Assembly (NCBI GenBank): GCA_900543035.1
Contig: UQPV01000020.1
Location: forward strand, 1-41,809
From: an uncultured Solobacterium sp.
Lineage (GTDB): Bacteria > Bacillota_I > Bacilli_A > Erysipelotrichales > Erysipelotrichaceae
Direction: 5' to 3'
DNA: 41,809 nt
Shown: positions 1 to 7,326 of the stretch, piece after piece
Numbering within the stretch: the stretch's first letter is position 1
How the letters are laid out: every line of letters starts with the position of its first letter
The notes under the pieces: model-generated
The model's database searches: none
What the model was told of the DNA's origin: nothing
What the model saw: only the letters and a program-made list of their open reading frames with translations
Made by a program: the position numbers and the translations under genes

Positions 1-119
1 GGCGTCATAAAGATGACAACGAAATTCATAGGTAAGGCTCAGCCGATCATGCCTTATCGTGCGTACATTAGGATTTTCGCGGAGATATCTGATCTCTTCA
101 TCGGTATATATCTTTGCCA
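1..119 (-). CDS. HTH/transposase OrfA-like protein, N-terminal fragment
   Basis: An open frame on the minus strand begins with ATG at 119 and runs off the left edge of the window, so only about 39 residues are visible. It starts MAKIYTDEEIRYLRENPNVR and continues with a basic, aromatic stretch (TYEFRCHLYD). This resembles the short helix-turn-helix proteins that act as OrfA of IS3-type elements in Firmicutes, which recognise the element ends. I see no strong ribosome binding site before the ATG. Just upstream (about 130-190) are short repeats around GGTGTCAGCAC and GGTGC that could belong to an element terminus, but I cannot define an inverted repeat with its partner outside the window. It could also be a stand-alone HTH protein. 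The assignment rests on sequence resemblance only. Confidence 0.5.
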
Positions 120-206
120 TATCAACACTTCAGCACCATAGGAAAAGTGGCACCTGAAAGGTGTCAGCACTGTCAAGGTGCTGTCCTCCTTACGGGTACC
201 ACTTTA

Positions 207-419
207 ATGATTCAGCTGTTGATCGCATTTATGTTCATCATGATTACTGGAACGACAGTATGGAATAGCTTCTATACGCTATTGTTGCTCATCTCTCCTG
301 TTCTCTTTCTCTTATATCCGATCATCATCATCTTTTTCTTTAATTCGGGAACAGTACTATGCAATGCTATTTTGATCCCTGCCGAAAATGATGATGAGAA
401 CACAGAATATTTCCAATAA
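207..419 (+). CDS. hydrophobic short ORF, possible gene remnant
   Basis: An open frame of about 70 codons from ATG 207 encodes two hydrophobic stretches (about residues 2-20 and 25-48), followed by a polar tail ending DDENTEYFQ. The pattern suits a small membrane protein or the C-terminal end of a larger one. No Shine-Dalgarno sequence precedes the ATG. The frame begins right beside the transposase-like gene at the left edge, so it may be the tail of a gene cut by insertion. An opposing frame at 272-562 is no better supported. I do not recognise a family, and this may not be a gene. Confidence 0.22.
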   Translation: MIQLLIAFMFIMITGTTVWNSFYTLLLLISPVLFLLYPIIIIFFFNSGTVLCNAILIPAENDDENTEYFQ

Positions 420-700
420 AGTTCAGAGAATTCTGCAAATGATGCGAAATATTCAGGCGCATTTGTGCCGTAAATATGACAAGAAGGACGTTTTAACAGT
501 TGATAAATCGTCCTTTTCTTATTGTGGATCAAACGTCCAAAACTAAAAACAAAATAAATCAAGCGCGAAAACTAAGCGTGCATAACCGTATCTGCGTAAT
601 TTCTACATGATGATCATCATCCCTCCTTTTCAGCAAATATCACTTTGGTATGACTAAACCCTCGAATCAAGATAAGTTCCAGCTGATAAAAACGGTGTAT

Positions 701-729
701 TTGACAAATTGATTGTATAATCATATTAT
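701..729 (+). promoter_or_regulatory. sigma-A-type promoter for femX-like gene
   Basis: A perfect -35 (TTGACA, 701-706) is followed after 17 bases by TATTAT (724-729). A TATAAT at 727-732 overlaps it at less favourable spacing. The leader to the start codon at 845 is about 110 bases and shows no obvious riboswitch. From 420 to 700 I see no gene. Confidence 0.7.
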
Positions 730-844
730 AATTTTGGGATTTGTTTAAGGTTATCCAAAATAATTACGGTTTGATATGAATCAAGCCGCATCTTGGATAA
801 TTGATACAGCATAATTCTGATGGGATAGGATTGGAGGCTTTTGA

Positions 845-2053
845 ATGATGAACGAATATCGTTTTAAAACGGATATTCCCAAAGAAGAATATGAGCAGTT
901 TGTACAAAGCCATCAACTTTGCAATTTGCTTCAAAGCTATGATTGGGCAAAAGTAAAAAACAACTGGGATCATGTCTATGCTGGCGTTTATGATAAGAAC
1001 AAGCTAGCAGCCACCGGGTTGATCTTGATCAAACCATTGCCGTTTTCTTTTACGATGTTTTATCTGCCCAAAGGGCCGATACTGGACTATACGAATAAAG
1101 AGTTATTCAATTTCTTTTTTGAAAACCTGAAAAAGCTGGCAAAACAAAAGCATTGTGTGTTCATCAAATTTGATCCAGGCATCGTCATCCGTGAACTTTC
1201 TTTGCATAAAGAAGTGTTGAATGCTCATACAGATACACAGTCCATACTCGCTGACATAAAAGCGATCGGAGGCATCCACAAAGGATTCACTACATATATC
1301 GAAGAGACCATACAGCCTAGATTTCATATGGGATTATATCCATGTGAGTTGAAAGAGCATTTACCGAGCTCTACCTTGCGTTCGATCAAAAAAGCGCAGA
1401 AGAAAAATGTCGTGGTTGAAGAAGCCGGCGTACAGGGCTTAGATGAATTTGCGCAAATCATGCACATGACTGAGGAGAGAAAGCAAGTGCATTTACGCGG
1501 GAAAGATTATTTTGAGCTGCTTTTGCGCACATATCCAAAAAATGCGCATTTATTTCTGGCTTATGTAGATCCAAAGCAGAAAATGCAAACGCTGCTTGAA
1601 AAAAAGAAACAATTAGAAGACATCATTGCTGAAAGACCGAACAAGAAGAAAGAACATGAGCTTCTTCAGACGAATGAGGAAATTGACTCGATCAAAACCG
1701 TATGTGAAAAATATCCGGGCCGAACGGCCATTGCCGGTGGGATCATGATCGGCTATGGCAAAGAGTGCGAGATGCTGTATGCGGGAAGCAATGATGATTT
1801 TATGAACTTTCGGCCACAGTATTTGTTGTATTTGACACAGTTTGAATATGCCTTTTCTCATGGATATGAATTTGTGACAATGGGCGGAATTGACGGAGAC
1901 TTCAAAGATGGATTATCTCAATTCAAATCGAATTTCAATCCTGTTATACGAGAGTATATTGGTGAGTTTGATCTGCCTATTCACAAAATCATGTATGCTG
2001 CAGCAAATAAGCTTCTGCCTTCTATCAAGAAACTGCTGAAAAACAAAAAATAA
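845..2053 (+). CDS. FemA/FemX-family peptidoglycan aminoacyltransferase
   Basis: This 402-residue protein matches the FemABX family, cytoplasmic or membrane-associated enzymes that transfer amino acids from aminoacyl-tRNA to the stem peptide of lipid II to start or extend the interpeptide bridge. Family features are the N-terminal half with LLQSYDWAKVK and the FYLPKGPILDY segment, then the second GNAT-like half. A charged helical-arm insertion at about residues 240-285 (LLEKKKQLEDII...) is the coiled coil typical of FemA. YAGSNDDFMNFRPQYLLYLTQ and GIDGDFKDGLSQFKSNFNP near the C-terminus are typical FemX/MurM motifs. Start ATG 845 has GGAGG eight bases upstream. The length is normal for the family. 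The gene is monocistronic, with its own promoter and terminator. Which residue it adds cannot be told from sequence. Codon use is AT-rich like the rest of 1-6900. Confidence 0.85.
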   Translation: MMNEYRFKTDIPKEEYEQFVQSHQLCNLLQSYDWAKVKNNWDHVYAGVYDKNKLAATGLILIKPLPFSFTMFYLPKGPILDYTNKELFNFFFENLKKLAKQKHCVFIKFDPGIVIRELSLHKEVLNAHTDTQSILADIKAIGGIHKGFTTYIEETIQPRFHMGLYPCELKEHLPSSTLRSIKKAQKKNVVVEEAGVQGLDEFAQIMHMTEERKQVHLRGKDYFELLLRTYPKNAHLFLAYVDPKQKMQTLLEKKKQLEDIIAERPNKKKEHELLQTNEEIDSIKTVCEKYPGRTAIAGGIMIGYGKECEMLYAGSNDDFMNFRPQYLLYLTQFEYAFSHGYEFVTMGGIDGDFKDGLSQFKSNFNPVIREYIGEFDLPIHKIMYAAANKLLPSIKKLLKNKK

Positions 2054-2072
2054 ATTGGAAATGCGTGCATAA

Positions 2073-2120
2073 AAATGATATGCACCCTGTCAAGCACACA
2101 GGGCGCGTATCATTTTTTTA
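2073..2120 (+). terminator. rho-independent terminator after femX-like gene
   Basis: A long hairpin pairs AATGATATGC-ACCCTGT with ACAGGG-CGCGTATCATT, followed by a run of seven T. It lies about 20 bases after the femX-like stop codon. Confidence 0.85.
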
Positions 2121-2185
2121 TTGAGAAACACTTTTTCGAAATCTAAATCGGTGATCTGAGCAAAGCTCGAATATCCAAACCGGAT

Positions 2186-2650
2186 TCAGGAATCTGTGTC
2201 GTTGCGATAATCATACCCCTCTGAAATATCTACCACTCTGTCATGGATAAAGATGTGATCATCATCCACCCATTTCATTTCCAGATAAAATGGTTTTTGT
2301 TCACCGTCAACCATGACATTGATGACTTCATCTTTTTTTACTCTCTCGTAAAATATCGGACGTTTTCCTTCCTTCGGGCATCCGAATTCCATACATCCTT
2401 CTTCATCGCGATGACAAATAACAACATAAATATATGCGTCCTCAAAACCTTCTCTTACTTGATAAATCTCTCCATAAGCCGCATATTCCTGATTCTCTGA
2501 TATGCGTCTTCCGGCACAACAAGTATATTTAAATTGGCTGAAATCGATCGGCTCAAAAAAAGGCAGATCATACACGATTCCTGGCAAAAAGACCAATCCC
2601 AGCACAAAAAAGGCTATGCAGATTGATATGATGATCATCTTGCTCTTCAT
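2186..2650 (-). CDS. DUF5412-like membrane-anchored protein
   Basis: This is a 154-residue protein when started at ATG 2650, which has GGAGA at suitable spacing. A longer in-frame start at 2800 lacks a good ribosome site and would add about 50 basic residues with no homology-like pattern. Residues 3-25 form one strong membrane helix after MKSK, so the rest should face the outside. The ectodomain carries two cysteine groups (TCCAGRR and CHRDEEGCMEFGC). It ends with a KWVDDDHIFIHDRVVDIS...YDYRND segment, which resembles the closing motif I recall for DUF5412 proteins of Firmicutes. That family has no known function. The gene lies downstream of the ABC exporter cluster on the same strand but is separated from it by about 700 bases of debris. 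Confidence 0.6.
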   Translation of the reverse strand: MKSKMIIISICIAFFVLGLVFLPGIVYDLPFFEPIDFSQFKYTCCAGRRISENQEYAAYGEIYQVREGFEDAYIYVVICHRDEEGCMEFGCPKEGKRPIFYERVKKDEVINVMVDGEQKPFYLEMKWVDDDHIFIHDRVVDISEGYDYRNDTDS

Positions 2651-3003
2651 ATGGCTTCTCCTACTTATATGAAAAATCTTTGTTCCATTGATCAAAAAAA
2701 TTCGACGAGACGATCTAAGCAGTCCATTCACCTGATCAGAATATGGTTTAAGCGCAGAAATATGTGCAGCGACTTTTTTCCTTGAAGCAAAGACAGACAC
2801 TGTATTTGAATAATCAATCTTTGCTTAAATCAACGAGATATTATCACAAGATGATCAATGACCACACTGCTGATGGCCGCAATATTCCTTAAATCGTCTC
2901 TATCCTTCAGCGCACCTATGGAATATATAGGCTCGCTATAGCTGTTTGCTTGCTCCGCTGCTGTCGCAGGGGATGTATATCCTTTGCTGTCTTTTTCTTA
3001 TCG
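2651..3003. other. gene-free stretch downstream of the exporter cluster
   Basis: Between the DUF5412-like gene and the truncated paralogue at 3004 I find no convincing gene, RNA or terminator. The sequence is AT-rich and looks like decayed coding or spacer DNA. Confidence 0.4.
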
Positions 3004-3069
3004 TTATATCAAGGACCCCGAATTGATCAAGGCAATTCGCATAAATGTCGTTAGTCTTTTTTTCCTCAT
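3004..3069 (-). pseudogene. truncated copy of the 5368-5895 membrane protein start
   Basis: From ATG 3069 the frame reads MRKKRLTTFMRIALINSGSL and stops after 21 codons. The first ten or so codons and the whole upstream region match the start of the membrane protein gene at 5368-5895 (MRKKRSTAFMQIDSISFNSL). The ribosome site (GAGGAG) and the promoter-like TTGATA box are preserved, but the body of the gene is gone. This is either the relic of a paralogous permease or a tiny peptide still made from a duplicated cassette. I favour a relic. Confidence 0.5.
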
Positions 3070-3130
3070 CACGCTGTCTCCTCTCATCTCTATATTCAAT
3101 ATACCCCCCCATACTAAAATATCAATATAT
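3033..3130 (-). repeat. duplicated promoter/RBS/start cassette, copy B
   Basis: About 98 bases are closely similar to 5859-5959 on the same strand. They cover a promoter-like region (TTGATA, 16 bases, TATATT), the GAGGAG ribosome site and the first codons of the small membrane protein. Similarity is high in the coding start and RBS and looser in the AT-rich upstream part, which here contains a run of seven G on the coding strand. Confidence 0.65.
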
Positions 3131-3355
3131 ATTATATATTTCTCTATTCGATAAATAACTTTTGCTTTAATGATGCCAATAATGGTCAGCCTGTACATCT
3201 CTTGGATCATTTCATCATTCTCTTTTACAAGCGATAAAAGATCCTGCAATGATCGATGTCATAGCCTGATCTGTATTGCATCGAATACATCATTCCTGTA
3301 TAAAAGATGACGCCATTCGCGAATGAAACTTTTCTGCAGCCTGATCAATTCCTGC

Positions 3356-3949
3356 TTAAATGATCAAATGATTTTCGATCCGCAGTTTTCTGGTAAATTC
3401 CAATCCCGTAATTTCATCATGAGAAGCGATCACGATGGTCTTTCCCTTTTCATGCAGATCCTTCACCAGTTTCGTAAATGTAATGACTGCTCGATCATCC
3501 AGGCCGCGTACCGGTTCATCAAGCAAGATCAGATCCTGATCTTCCATGACTGATTGAATAATCCCTACCTTTTGCCTCATGCCCAGCGAATAATTTTTCA
3601 AATGTGTCTTGGAATAAAGATCCAGCTCAAACATCTTGCAAAGCTCTTGAACATATTCCTCATGATAGTTTCCGTTGAGGTTAGCAAGAAACTTCAAATT
3701 ATACAATATGTTCTCATTTTCGATATACGATGGATTCTCGATCAACGCGCCGATCTGAGCACCAGATTTAAGCATGATCTTTCCAGAATCCGGTTCTTCT
3801 ATTCCGCAGATCATCTTGAACAATGTCGATTTGCCCGAGCCATTGATCCCGGCAAGATGAATCAGCTCACCATCTTCAATTTCCAGATTCAGATGTGCAA
3901 AAACGACATTTTGTTTAAACTTCTTTGATAAATCAGATATCTTAACCAT
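3356..3949 (-). CDS. ABC transporter ATP-binding protein, compact
   Basis: This 197-residue ATPase drives an ABC-2-like exporter. Motifs are all present: Walker A GINGSGKST (residues 34-42), Q-loop region near GALIENPSY (67-75), signature YSLGMRQK (120-127), Walker B LILLDEP (140-146), D-loop GLDD, and switch histidine ASHDE (H177). The signature and EN-P motif resemble ATPases of bacteriocin or lantibiotic immunity (LanF/BcrA-like) exporters. It ends about 20 residues after the switch histidine and lacks the C-terminal domain found in BcrA-type proteins. Start ATG 3949 has a strong AGGAGG site. It is the last intact gene of a minus-strand cluster with three small membrane proteins. The substrate is unknown; a peptide or antibiotic is an inference from the family. 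Confidence 0.85.
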   Translation of the reverse strand: MVKISDLSKKFKQNVVFAHLNLEIEDGELIHLAGINGSGKSTLFKMICGIEEPDSGKIMLKSGAQIGALIENPSYIENENILYNLKFLANLNGNYHEEYVQELCKMFELDLYSKTHLKNYSLGMRQKVGIIQSVMEDQDLILLDEPVRGLDDRAVITFTKLVKDLHEKGKTIVIASHDEITGLEFTRKLRIENHLII

Positions 3950-3978
3950 ACATCCTCCTATAACCAGCTGTTTTACCC

Positions 3979-4479
3979 CTAATAATATTGCAAAATGATC
4001 ACATAATGAAAATACAGGTTTGCCAAGGCGGCAAGCGCGACAAATACGATGTTTCTATCGAATAACAGTTGTAAATAAATCAGCGCTTCCATTAACGCAA
4101 ACAGAAGCAGGCTTTCTGCGCAAAAAGCGATGAACACCGCAGCCATTTCTGCCGTTTCGATGATATACACATTACCAAAGAACAAGAAAAGCACCGCGGC
4201 ATAAATGAATAATGAACAAATCGAATATACCGCATTCCGGATATAGAACCGTTTATTCCCCGTTCTCGGGATGACGATGTCCTTCAATTTCCGGAAAAAA
4301 TGAATTCGTTTATAAATGATCAAAATGTAAATATTGTTCAACATGATGCACGGATAGTGACTCACGATAAACCCATTGATAATGTCAGTGATTCCCCCTG
4401 TAAAAAGAGGCGTCAACATGATCAATACCAAAAAGAAAAGCAGATATCTATATTCTGATCTGATATAGGCCTTTATCAT
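3979..4479 (-). CDS. small integral membrane protein of ABC exporter
   Basis: This is a 166-residue, highly hydrophobic protein with about five membrane helices (around residues 10-30, 33-57, 78-102, 110-135 and 143-163). I recognise no named family, but its place between another permease and the ATPase (29-base gap to the ATPase) makes it a likely membrane component. ATG 4479 is chosen over the GTG one codon upstream because GGAG lies eight bases before the ATG. It is short for a complete ABC-2 permease, so it may pair with the 277-residue protein encoded just upstream. Confidence 0.6.
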   Translation of the reverse strand: MIKAYIRSEYRYLLFFLVLIMLTPLFTGGITDIINGFIVSHYPCIMLNNIYILIIYKRIHFFRKLKDIVIPRTGNKRFYIRNAVYSICSLFIYAAVLFLFFGNVYIIETAEMAAVFIAFCAESLLLFALMEALIYLQLLFDRNIVFVALAALANLYFHYVIILQYY

Positions 4480-4497
4480 CACCTGATCTCCCCAATT

Positions 4498-5331
4498 CTA
4501 TCGTCTTTCCAACGATCTGACCAAAATCAAAGTCAGACCAGAATAGATCAATATCGTGACCAGATAGCTAAGGATGGATACTCCATTTGACTGTACCGTG
4601 ACCCCCAGTTCAATGATATTGCTGATGCATAATGCGTGAAAAAGATTCTCCAGGATCGGCACCTGCGGCAAAACATGCCGCAACATGACCGGACCGATAT
4701 ACAATACGATCCCCACGATCAAACCCGAAGCATAATACACATATTTATTCTTTATAAACAGCTGAATAGCGAAAATAAATGAAGAAAGCACCGCATAAGC
4801 AAACGAAACGGATAACAGATAAATGAGAAGGTTCAAAAACTCGTTGCTTACAAAGCCTTGCGGCGCATAAAAATAGCCGGTTTCAACCATTTCCATATGA
4901 ATAAAATTGATCGGTCCGCAAGTAAAGTGGATCACTAACAACAAAAAGATTTCTAAGAACAACACGAACAGAAATGATTTAACGATATTTTTACCGAAAG
5001 AAAACAAGCAAGTCTTTCTTTTTCCTATTCGCTGTATCATAAAATGGTTGAATCCGGAGACCCTGCGATCCAAATATTTAGATGACTCTAAATTCGGCAG
5101 GATGACCAGTATGCAGATAAATATCCAAAAATTCTGCCCTATTTCGTGCACTTTGTAAAAATACATCAGTGCCGGGCTTGGAAATACAGTGGCATCCATT
5201 TGCGGATAGACCGTACCTGCATAACTGATCGACAGATATGCACCAAGACAGATGATCATGATGCCCATGATCACACACTCCAGTTTATTTTTTGATTTAA
5301 ACAGCGAAAGCACTGCGCCAGTTTTAGACAT
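4498..5331 (-). CDS. ABC-2-type permease
   Basis: This 277-residue protein has about six membrane helices (around residues 20-40, 66-82, 112-136, 165-190, 198-216 and 250-270) and a basic cytoplasmic segment QRIGKRKTC between the second and third. This is the usual shape of ABC-2-type exporter permeases in Firmicutes bacteriocin or peptide transport clusters. ATG 5331 follows an AGGTG site. Eighteen bases separate it from the next gene, so the genes form one operon with the ATPase. No substrate can be assigned. Confidence 0.65.
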   Translation of the reverse strand: MSKTGAVLSLFKSKNKLECVIMGIMIICLGAYLSISYAGTVYPQMDATVFPSPALMYFYKVHEIGQNFWIFICILVILPNLESSKYLDRRVSGFNHFMIQRIGKRKTCLFSFGKNIVKSFLFVLFLEIFLLLVIHFTCGPINFIHMEMVETGYFYAPQGFVSNEFLNLLIYLLSVSFAYAVLSSFIFAIQLFIKNKYVYYASGLIVGIVLYIGPVMLRHVLPQVPILENLFHALCISNIIELGVTVQSNGVSILSYLVTILIYSGLTLILVRSLERR

Positions 5332-5367
5332 CGATCAACACCTCAAATCACTAATGGTCATCATCAC

Positions 5368-5895
5368 TCATAGATAAAAGCACAAACTTTTGATCAGAAA
5401 GGATAAGCATACATAAAGCAATACAATGCTTCCGTTTTTCCTGATTCCCATATGTATAAATATTAAAAATACTATATTATCTATAGCCATGGTCCATAAA
5501 CCATAGCCTATGGTCGCTTTATTCACTCCCGCAGCCACAAGAAGGATCACGGATAACAACAAGCTGCTGATGAATATCCTGATCAACAGCTTCCTATGAT
5601 AACTCTGTTTGCTTTTTCTGATTATCATCAAGTTTTCAATTGACATTAGATCATTGACTTGAGAAACTAGATATACCCCTTTTAAAGTAAGATACAGCAG
5701 AAACACCAGAAGGTTGCTCCCTCCTTCTGGTATCTTAAAAACGATGTCTTCGAATAGAGCTGTACCCTCTGTATACAATCGAAGAAGCGCAATAAAGCCG
5801 ATGAATAGGATCAGATGAAGATTTATCTTTCGCGTGAGAGAATTGAAACTGATCGAGTCAATTTGCATAAATGCCGTTGATCTTTTTTTCCTCAT
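5368..5895 (-). CDS. small integral membrane protein, exporter cluster
   Basis: This 175-residue protein has five predicted membrane helices after a basic N-terminus (MRKKRST). ATG 5895 is preferred because GAGGAG sits about nine bases upstream; an in-frame start 18 bases earlier has no ribosome site. It lies 36 bases before the 277-residue permease gene and has its own promoter-like box, so the exporter genes may be transcribed from here independently of the lipoprotein. Its 5' end and promoter are duplicated at 3033-3130. Function is unknown; a membrane component or immunity protein is inferred from position only. Confidence 0.55.
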   Translation of the reverse strand: MRKKRSTAFMQIDSISFNSLTRKINLHLILFIGFIALLRLYTEGTALFEDIVFKIPEGGSNLLVFLLYLTLKGVYLVSQVNDLMSIENLMIIRKSKQSYHRKLLIRIFISSLLLSVILLVAAGVNKATIGYGLWTMAIDNIVFLIFIHMGIRKNGSIVLLYVCLSFLIKSLCFYL

Positions 5896-5959
5896 CACGC
5901 TAGCTCCTCTCACCTTTATATTCAGAATACCATAATACTACAAAATATCAACATATATT
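5859..5959 (-). repeat. duplicated promoter/RBS/start cassette, copy A
   Basis: This intact copy of the cassette also present at 3033-3130 leads into the 175-residue membrane protein. On the minus strand it reads TTGATA (-35), 16 bases, TATTCT (-10), then GAGGAG and ATG. Conservation of the promoter-like boxes in both copies supports their being functional. Confidence 0.6.
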
Positions 5960-5999
5960 GTGTTTTTTTTCTATTATACAAATAAATATTATGTTCTTC

Positions 6000-6389
6000 T
6001 CACTTTTCCTCCTTGAACATATGATCAAAATAGCTGACTAGTTTTATCCGATCGCCATCACGAGGAATCTGATAACAACGACCTCCGATCTCAATATGAT
6101 CATCCAATACAGACAGATTGAGCGACGTCTCCTCATTGGATAAGGTGCAAGAAACCTGCCACCCATTTCCAATGTCCGCTGAAACCGCCTTGAGATCTAA
6201 TCGATGCAAAAGTTCATTTAGTCCAACAATGTCTTCTTTATCACAGATGACCTCTTTGATTCCTTGTTCTGAAGTCATTTTAACTTCCATCACATGATAT
6301 CTCGTTAAATCGAGCGGATTTGTTCTAACACAGCCGTTCATTGCGCAGCAAAGAAGAATCACGATCAGGACGATAATCTTATTTCTCAT
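6000..6389 (-). CDS. small lipoprotein, exporter cluster
   Basis: This 129-residue protein begins with a type II signal peptide: basic MRNK, a hydrophobic core, and a lipobox-like AMNGC with the acceptor cysteine near residue 20. It should be lipid-anchored outside the membrane. The mature part is about 108 residues, charged, with no recognised domain. ATG 6389 follows a GGAG/GGAGG region. It is the first gene of the minus-strand cluster, about 105 bases before the 175-residue membrane protein. Lipoproteins in such clusters can act in immunity or substrate capture, but that is inference. Confidence 0.65.
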   Translation of the reverse strand: MRNKIIVLIVILLCCAMNGCVRTNPLDLTRYHVMEVKMTSEQGIKEVICDKEDIVGLNELLHRLDLKAVSADIGNGWQVSCTLSNEETSLNLSVLDDHIEIGGRCYQIPRDGDRIKLVSYFDHMFKEEK

Positions 6390-6827
6390 CGCTCCTCCAC
6401 TCCTTATATTTTTTGCAAAACAAATGTCATTTCATTTAACTGGTGTTTTTGACCATATATGACGCAATTGGTACGTCCATCAGCGGCATCATATCTCCAA
6501 TCACTTAGCAATCTGTTGGTGAAATCAAAAAAAATAGGGGAAAATCATCAATATGCCTTCCATAACGACCATCCTGTTTTGCCCGGCTGTCTTCTAATGA
6601 TAGAATATCATAAATCTACACACACATATATATATATATATATAAACCGATAAATGATATCACTGTATGTCATGACCAAGAAAGAGGGGCTTACCGATTA
6701 TATATAGAGCAATGATCATAAAGACCAAAACAGGATAGGACCTAAGTGAGAGCTGCAGAAGCTAAAAAGATGTCATACCTTTGATATGATCTGTATGCTC
6801 ATTCATTGATGATCATTTATCATATTT
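6390..6827. other. AT-rich gap with dinucleotide tract
   Basis: No convincing gene is found. At 6617-6644 an (AC)n tract runs into an (AT)n tract. Short frames here, including one at 6459-6653, encode low-complexity or patternless peptides without ribosome sites. Confidence 0.5.
6617..6644. repeat. (AC)n/(AT)n dinucleotide tract
   Basis: This is an uninterrupted alternating ACACACAC to ATATAT tract of about 28 bases. Such tracts are prone to slippage. I see no link to a gene. Confidence 0.8.
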
Positions 6828-6859
6828 AAAGGCACAGATCATATTTGACCGTGCCTTTT
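6828..6859 (+). terminator. hairpin terminator, no clear gene upstream
   Basis: AAAGGCAC pairs with GTGCCTTT around a 15-base loop and ends in T residues. It works on paper in both directions. No intact plus-strand gene precedes it, so it may remain from a lost gene. Confidence 0.5.
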
Positions 6860-6883
6860 AGTTACATATTTTTATAATAAATA

Positions 6884-6920
6884 AAAAAACCAAAAAGCCT
6901 TATACATAAAGGATTTTTGG
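6884..6920 (-). terminator. rho-independent terminator after tRNA-Arg
   Basis: Read on the minus strand, a stem pairs CCAAAAATCCTT with AAGGCTTTTTGG (one mismatch) and is followed by seven T. It begins 10 bases after the tRNA 3' end. Confidence 0.75.
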
Positions 6921-6930
6921 TAATTTTCAA

Positions 6931-7005
6931 TGGCCTCCTCAGTAGGAATCGAACCTACAACTAATCCTTAGGAGGGACTTGTTATATCCATTTAACTATG
7001 AGGAG
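6931..7005 (-). tRNA. tRNA-Arg (anticodon CCT)
   Basis: The full cloverleaf can be drawn. The acceptor stem CTCCTCA/TGAGGAG is perfect, with discriminator G and encoded CCA. The D arm is GTTA/TAAC, the anticodon stem AGTCC/GGATT with loop CTCCTAA (anticodon CCT, reading AGG), and the T arm GTAGG/CCTAC with loop TTCGATT. There are 75 bases including CCA. It lies where the AT-rich left segment gives way to GC-richer DNA, with its 3' end facing the AT-rich side. Confidence 0.93.
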
Positions 7006-7080
7006 AAGGATGTGAAAGATGTGCCTAGATAACAGCATATCAACATAAAAGCTTTCCCATTTTGCCAAAAGGGATGAGCT

Positions 7081-7130
7081 TCAGTTCCCAATTAGAAGAG
7101 ACCTGTTATGTCCATTTCACAAGAGGGCAG
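7081..7130 (-). pseudogene. decayed partial tRNA copy
   Basis: On the plus strand, ACCTGTTATGTCCATTTCA here matches the D-arm/anticodon-arm part of the neighbouring tRNA (ACTTGTTATATCCATTTAA) with few differences, and sequence either side keeps a weak resemblance. The acceptor and T arms no longer pair. It is best read as a degenerate duplicate of the tRNA-Arg gene. Confidence 0.4.
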
Positions 7131-7213
7131 GATATGTCTGTTTGCTCGGTATGCTCAGCAGGATAGACAGACATATTATACAGAAGTAAGGCAGATAAGT
7201 CAAAAAATATCGA

Positions 7214-7242
7214 TTGACAATGCAGCGGCGCGCTGATATGAT
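7214..7242 (+). promoter_or_regulatory. promoter for guanylate kinase-like gene
   Basis: TTGACA (7214-7219), 17 bases, then TATGAT (7237-7242). The start codon follows 85 bases later. Confidence 0.7.
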
Positions 7243-7326
7243 GGTCGAAACATCTGCCATGGACATCAGCCGACAGCTTTTTTCATGAAATCGGCTACAA
7301 TGACAACATCAGGAAAGGAGACTGCC

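Noticed and set aside
272..562. Minus-strand 96-codon frame near the left end
   Set aside because: No ribosome site, no domain pattern, and it overlaps another weak frame; I could not support it.
6459..6653. Plus-strand 64-codon frame
   Set aside because: It ends in a dinucleotide tract giving THTYIYIYI and has no ribosome site; not a credible gene.
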